From the NCBI GenBank assembly GCA_022592435.1, contig JABYQS010000796.1:1-13013 (forward strand): DNA of 13,013 bases, in the 5' to 3' direction. The position numbers and the translations under genes are program-made. The stretch comes from Cerioporus squamosus. Its lineage: Eukaryota; Basidiomycota; Agaricomycetes; Polyporales; Polyporaceae. Below are positions 9,096 to 13,013 of this stretch, piece after piece. Position 1 is the stretch's first letter; each line of letters opens with the position of its first letter. The notes beneath the pieces are model-generated. The model saw only the letters and a program-made list of their open reading frames with translations. It made no database searches and had not been told where the DNA came from.

Positions 9096-9130
9096 CTTGT
9101 CTGGAGACTTCATCGACGCGGGGTAAAGGA

Positions 9131-9156
9131 TGCGGGGCAGGGTTATATACCCCGCA
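9131..9156 (-). promoter_or_regulatory. Trehalase TATA box within a TGCGGGG/CCCCGCA palindrome
   Basis: The - strand TATATAAC (9149-9142) lies about 50 bp before the ATG at 9095. It sits in the 12-bp spacer of an inverted repeat, TGCGGGG (9131-9137) and CCCCGCA (9150-9156). The arms contain GCGGGG, which fits the SYGGRG consensus of CreA/Mig1-type carbon-catabolite repressors. Glucose repression of a secreted trehalase would make sense but is inferred. Confidence 0.55.
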
Positions 9157-9180
9157 CAGCGCATACCGTAACCCGAGCCG

Positions 9181-9217
9181 CTGATGGTTCATGTCCGGCT
9201 ATTCTCGAACCCATCAG
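9181..9217. repeat. Imperfect inverted repeat in the divergent promoter region
   Basis: CTGATGGTTC (9181-9190) pairs with GAACCCATCAG (9207-9217). The arms match over 10 bp with one extra C, across a 16-bp spacer. It lies about 30 bp upstream of the trehalase TATA box and could be a dyad binding site. Confidence 0.5.
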
Positions 9218-9767
9218 GCCCATGACGTTCTTGGGAACCCCTGGCGGGTAGTTCGACGCTGGAATGGTAACCGCGAGTGGTCGGGTGACCATCCGGCCAA
9301 GCATGGCACCGACAACTCGAAATCGACTCGAACCCTGCCAGGTACACACCTGCATATCCATCATGATCCTGCATTCCAACGGTTTCACTCTGTTTCGTTG
9401 AATGATCGTCCGATTTCTTTCGCCTCATGACCCGCCGGCGTCCACGTACGTTGGCAACCGCGTTCATGAAAGGTCATTCTTGTAGACAACCTCGCACCTT
9501 GGTCTACCTATTCCAGAATTCAGTGCACCCCGTGCCCGTTCACCCCATTCTTGATCCCGAGTCCTGACCGCGTTCATCCTCGTTCATCAACATCAGACAC
9601 GAGCGGTTTCGGTCCAGCGGCAAGCTCGAAGGTTCTTCTGAGCCCTCTTCACCACGTAGGTTTCTTGCAGGCGGGGTGGAGAGAATCACGAAGATACTGA
9701 TATCTAGAGGAGCGGGTAGATAGATATTGGTGAGTTCAAGACTTCAAGTAACTTTCTCAGAATCAAG

Positions 9768-9852
9768 GTACGTCAAAGCCTCTCGAAGCCTCGACAAGGA
9801 TTTCGGGAGGAGCTTAAAATTTACGGTCGGACTGTTAACTAATCCTTACCAG
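9768..9852 (+). other. Probable 5'UTR intron of the RBM25-like gene
   Basis: AAG/GTACGT at 9768, a GTTAACTAAT branch-like site near 9835-9842 and the acceptor TTACCAG ending at 9852 make a well-formed 85-bp intron. It is upstream of both candidate start codons (9878 and 10013). No ATG occurs in the visible exon just upstream, so the exon would be untranslated. Confidence 0.5.
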
Positions 9853-10012
9853 TGCTAATAGGTGCTGTGTAAGCTTGATGCTCCGACAGAACTCGATCAT
9901 AAGTGTGCTTCAGGCTCGGAGTCGTTGGCTTCGTCTCATACTTACCGCCGCCATCTCGAGGCTGCTACTTATCCTTTCTCGCTGCACTTCTGGTCACTTC
10001 ACTGCCGTCGGC

Positions 10013-12267
10013 ATGCAGCCAAATCGAATGGGACTGGGCCATCGCGCCCCAATGCCTTCGTATGGCCAGGGACCCTCAATGTCCGCGCTCGCTGCACAAC
10101 AGCAAATGCACCACCAGCCTGCATTCGTTCCCCCACAGCCGAAACCTACGACATTGTTCATTGGGTCAATATCTGGAGGGATAACGGACGCATTCTTGAA
10201 CGAACTCTTGAAGGTATGTTGCACCACTTATCTGCGAGGGGGCGAGGAAGGCTGAGAACGACTTAGGCTTGCGGTCCCATATCTTCTTTCAAGCGACTCA
10301 TCACTCCTGCGAACAAGCCTCAAGGGTTTGGATTCGCCGAGTTCCAAGATCCCGATGGCGCACTCAGGGCGATGGCCTTGTTGAACAACGTGGAGTTGCC
10401 TGCGTTGGAGGACGGGTGTGTGAACAAAAAGCTACTGGTGAGCTCCCTCTCTATAGCTATCTGGGCGCGGCTCATCTCTCCCGTACAGGTGAAAGGGGAT
10501 GAGCGCACGAAAGTCTTCCTCGAAGCATACAGTGCGCAGAAGATGCGGACCGACGTACGTGGCCACACTATCTCGTAGACGTCACATTGCTGGGGGTGAC
10601 ATATCCATACATGGATGGACATGTCAATCTCAGCAAGATCGTATGTGGAACCCTGTTCTGAGACCACTAACTCTCACTAGGCCGATGACGAAGCTATGCG
10701 GCAAGCCAAGATCAAAGTAGACGAGCTCCTCAACGATATTAACAAGAAGTCTCAAGAAGCAGCCAGTAATGGGCTCCTGGACCGGGAGAAGTACGTTATC
10801 CCACCCCATCTTCACGATCTCCAAGAGGCCGACCTGCCCGAGACACAACGCGGTCTCGTCATGACCGAAATCGCGCAGTTCCGCGAGCGAGCAGCAAAAC
10901 GTGAACGAGAGAAGATGCGCGACGTCCGCGAGGCCTTGCCCAACGTGCTCGCTGCCCCTTCCGGTCCCAAAACTCGGGAGTGGGGCAAGTCGCAACAAGC
11001 TCCGCCTGACCCTGCTCCAGTTAGCAGAGGTTTCGGCAAGGGCGCGCAGGGCTACAGCAAGCCCGTCGGCTTCGTGAAAGCTGAGGAGGGAAGCAGGACT
11101 CCCGGTTCGGAGAGGCAGTCATCCGTGCGTCCCGGAAAGACGGATGAAGAGCTGGAGCAGGAGAGGAGGGAGGCGCGGAGACGGGACGAGGAGAATTCTT
11201 ACAGAGATGTATGTGACCACTTTCTCCATCAACGCGCCTTGCTAACTTTGACATCCTGCTAGCGTGAGCGTCGCTATGAGCCTCGTGAGCGTGCTCGAAT
11301 ACAGGCGCTTGAACGCGCTATCGCACGCGAGCGAGCGATGAAGGAGGCGGAGGAGCGAGATCGCATCGAGATGCGTGCCAGACTAGACGTTTGGGACGAC
11401 GATGAGAGCGACGAGCCGTTCTACACCGATCGCGCGCGGTGGCGGAGTCTTCGCGCACGGCGCCTTGCGGCCGAGCAGGCGGCCGACGAGGAGTCGCGGT
11501 TGTACGAGGAGCGGGAGGCGGAGAACTTGCGGCGCGAGTCTGAGGCGTTCTTGGCGCGGCAGATGGACGAGATGCAGGCATTGCAGGACGAGCAGCGGAA
11601 GGCCGGTATGCTGCTCGAGGATGGTGCACCCGTCAAACTCAGTGTCTCCCTGGCTCCTGCTGCGCCCAAGGAGGCTGGGCCGGAAAAGAAGGCGACTGTC
11701 TTTGGCCAGGAGGAAGAGGAGGAGGAGGCTATCAGGAAGCGGAAGGTGCCGTTGCCCAAGCTCGACCTTGCAGAAGGCGGGGAGAAGGCGAAGGAGCGGC
11801 TGGAGAAGATGCGGGGAGAGGTCCCTCGCGACAAGGAGACGCTGTTCAAGAGCAAGGTTCGGTGGGACGGTGTCTCAGACGTGAGTACTGTCTTCAGCTC
11901 TCTTCTTCCCGTGTGTCGCTCATTCTCGCCTCCTCAAGATCATGATCGACCGCAAACTGGAACCCCTCATCAAGAAACAGATGACGAAGTATCTTGGGGA
12001 GCTTGAAGACGACGATCTTATCATGTTCGTGCTCGAACACCTCAAAGATCACAAGGGACCGCAGAAGCTGATCGAAGGTCTCGAGCCGGTGCGTGTCCCG
12101 TACTCGCCCGCATAGCACTGACTCGTCGTTCATTATCCGATCAATGCTGACCACGGTCAACTTTCCAGGTGCTCGAAGAAGAGGCGGCCGAGTTCGTCAT
12201 CAGCATCTGGCGACAATCATCTTCGAGAGTATGGCCTACGGCGAAGGTTTGCACACAGAGAAGATGA
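10013..12267 (+). CDS. RBM25-like splicing factor (RRM + coiled coil + PWI)
   Basis: This is a nuclear RNA-binding protein related to animal RBM25 and yeast Snu71, associated with the U1 snRNP and 5' splice-site choice. Exons: 10013-10213, 10267-10437, 10489-10554, 10681-11208, 11263-11880, 11939-12088, 12169-12267. Phases fit throughout (610 aa). The N-terminal 45 residues are Gln/Pro/Met-rich. The RRM follows, with RNP2 LFIGSI (48-53) and RNP1 QGFGFAEF (86-93). Residues from about 147 to 525 form a long Arg/Glu-rich charged region, probably helical coiled coil. The PWI domain starts near 530 (IDRKLEPLIKKQMTKYL, then VLEEEAAEFVISIWRQ). After WRQ the expected IIFESMAYGEG is in the +1 frame. 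One base seems missing near 12214-12217, so the frame as written ends at 12267 and the intact-looking one at 12281. An in-frame ATG at 9878 would add 45 hydrophobic residues and is less likely. Confidence 0.88.
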
Positions 12268-12281
12268 TGGTCGATGATTGA

Positions 12282-13013
12282 AGCGCTCAAAGCCACACTT
12301 CAACTCGGAGATAGACCACGATCGAGGTGATGCCTGATGCTCGGGGCAGGTACGTTTGCGTAGTATCGACATGCTTTCCACTAAGTTGTACAAGAGACCT
12401 ATGGCCAATTGTCTACTATTGCTCTGATTTCGAGAACAAGTACGTCGGATAGGCGCCGGGAGAGGCGGGCGACACGTTGGACGGAAGGTGTATGGGACTG
12501 TCTCGTCGTCGTGAGTTGCACGTTCATCGAGCGTTTGGTAGCGAAGATGATTTTGTTCCCTCTTTTGCGTGAAGATGCCATGCCTACGCATCCACACACA
12601 GCCCAGCCTTACGTCACCGCACGACTTGCCGCTAAGTAACCATACTCATCGTCCCGGAGCCCCCTCACGCGCCTGCATAGATGTGTGCAGAGGCAATCCC
12701 GATACTTCTGAGCAAGCTCAGGGAGACCTAAGGTGATGTATCATCTACCTGGCTTTGACATTTAGGTAGAAGGTGAGTCTATCTTTTGTCGCATTCGCTA
12801 GTCGATGTACGCATAGCGGAATCCATGTAGTAGCAATGACTATGTTTCCCCGACCATCGCATGTGTGATAGGTTTTGTTAGCAGTCGATGCGTGTCCTCA
12901 GTGCTGCATGAGCAGTGTTGACGATCACAAACGGTGACAGTAGTCTCGCACAGGACCTGTCGATCCATCCTTAAGGACATCACATCATCCACATTTGTCC
13001 GGGGTTACACGAG
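12282..13013. other. 3' flank of the RBM25-like gene, no supported gene
   Basis: About 730 bp contain no domain-bearing frame. Frames of 60 to 126 codons on both strands overlap each other at 12217-12639 and look random. Near 12731-12770 two hairpins share one strand: AGGTGATG pairs with CATC-T-ACCT (12731-12750), and TCTACCT (12744-12750) pairs with AGGTAGA (12764-12770). They could be alternative folds in a 3'UTR. No tRNA was found by eye. Confidence 0.55.

Larger units (their letters stand above)
9157..10012. other. Divergent intergenic region, trehalase / RBM25
   Basis: About 850 bp separate two divergently transcribed genes. No coding sequence is supported apart from a possible N-terminal extension of RBM25. 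A probable 5'UTR intron of RBM25 lies at 9768-9852. The sequence CGTTCAT occurs three times between about 9460 and 9590, perhaps by chance. A single CCCCT (9238-9242) matches the stress-response element core, which is too short to weigh. Confidence 0.5.

Noticed and set aside
9113..9113. Upstream in-frame ATG for trehalase
   Set aside because: It lies only about 30 bp from the TATA box, at or before the likely transcription start, and has T at -3. The ATG at 9095 has a better context and a cleaner signal peptide.
12217..12639. Overlapping open frames on both strands downstream of RBM25
   Set aside because: Three frames of 66 to 126 codons overlap one another, none with domain features or splice logic. 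They look like chance frames.
1..13013. CRISPR arrays, transposases, terminal inverted repeats, target-site duplications
   Set aside because: None was seen by eye. The genome is eukaryotic and only short local repeats are present.

Overview
The window is nuclear DNA from a filamentous fungus, most likely a basidiomycete of the Agaricomycetes. The genes are GC-rich and cut by many short introns (about 49 to 126 bp) with GT(A/G)NGT-type donors, CTNA-type branch sites and YAG acceptors. The encoded proteins are fungal: a TFIIIB subunit, secreted aspartic-protease-like proteins, a secreted family GH37 trehalase and an RBM25-type splicing factor. The taxonomic placement is an inference from gene architecture and protein type, not from a database search.

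Layout. (1) 1-614, + strand: the 3' end of BRF1, with one intron and the terminal exon. (2) 665-2418, - strand: an aspartic-protease-like gene (paralogue A) with 10 exons, a 1-nt frameshift in the last exon and a weakened second active-site motif. (3) 2419-4212: a 1.8 kb spacer with no gene I can support. It holds a dense run of short perfect hairpins (3091-3278), a 14-bp tandem repeat and a TATA box on the - strand. (4) 4213-5836, - strand: an intact 353-residue aspartic-protease-like gene (paralogue B). Most of its exon lengths match paralogue A, so A and B are a tandem duplication. (5) 6372-9095, - strand: a complete 9-exon GH37 trehalase with a signal peptide and a GPI-like C-terminal tail. 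(6) 9096-10012: a divergent promoter region, with a TATA box for trehalase inside a CreA-like palindrome and a probable 5'UTR intron for the next gene. (7) 10013-12267, + strand: an RBM25-like splicing factor (RRM, charged coiled coil, PWI) with an apparent 1-nt deletion in the PWI domain. (8) 12268-13013: no supported gene.

The three secreted-protein genes lie on the - strand between two housekeeping genes on the + strand. BRF1 converges with paralogue A and RBM25 diverges from trehalase. There is no sign of a shared pathway across the window. The two proteases are related by duplication, and trehalase is an independent carbon-acquisition enzyme.

The points most worth checking are the hairpin cluster as a possible unassigned structured RNA, the unusual active sites of the protease pair, their GC-AG introns at different positions, and the two 1-nt contractions that may be homopolymer assembly errors.
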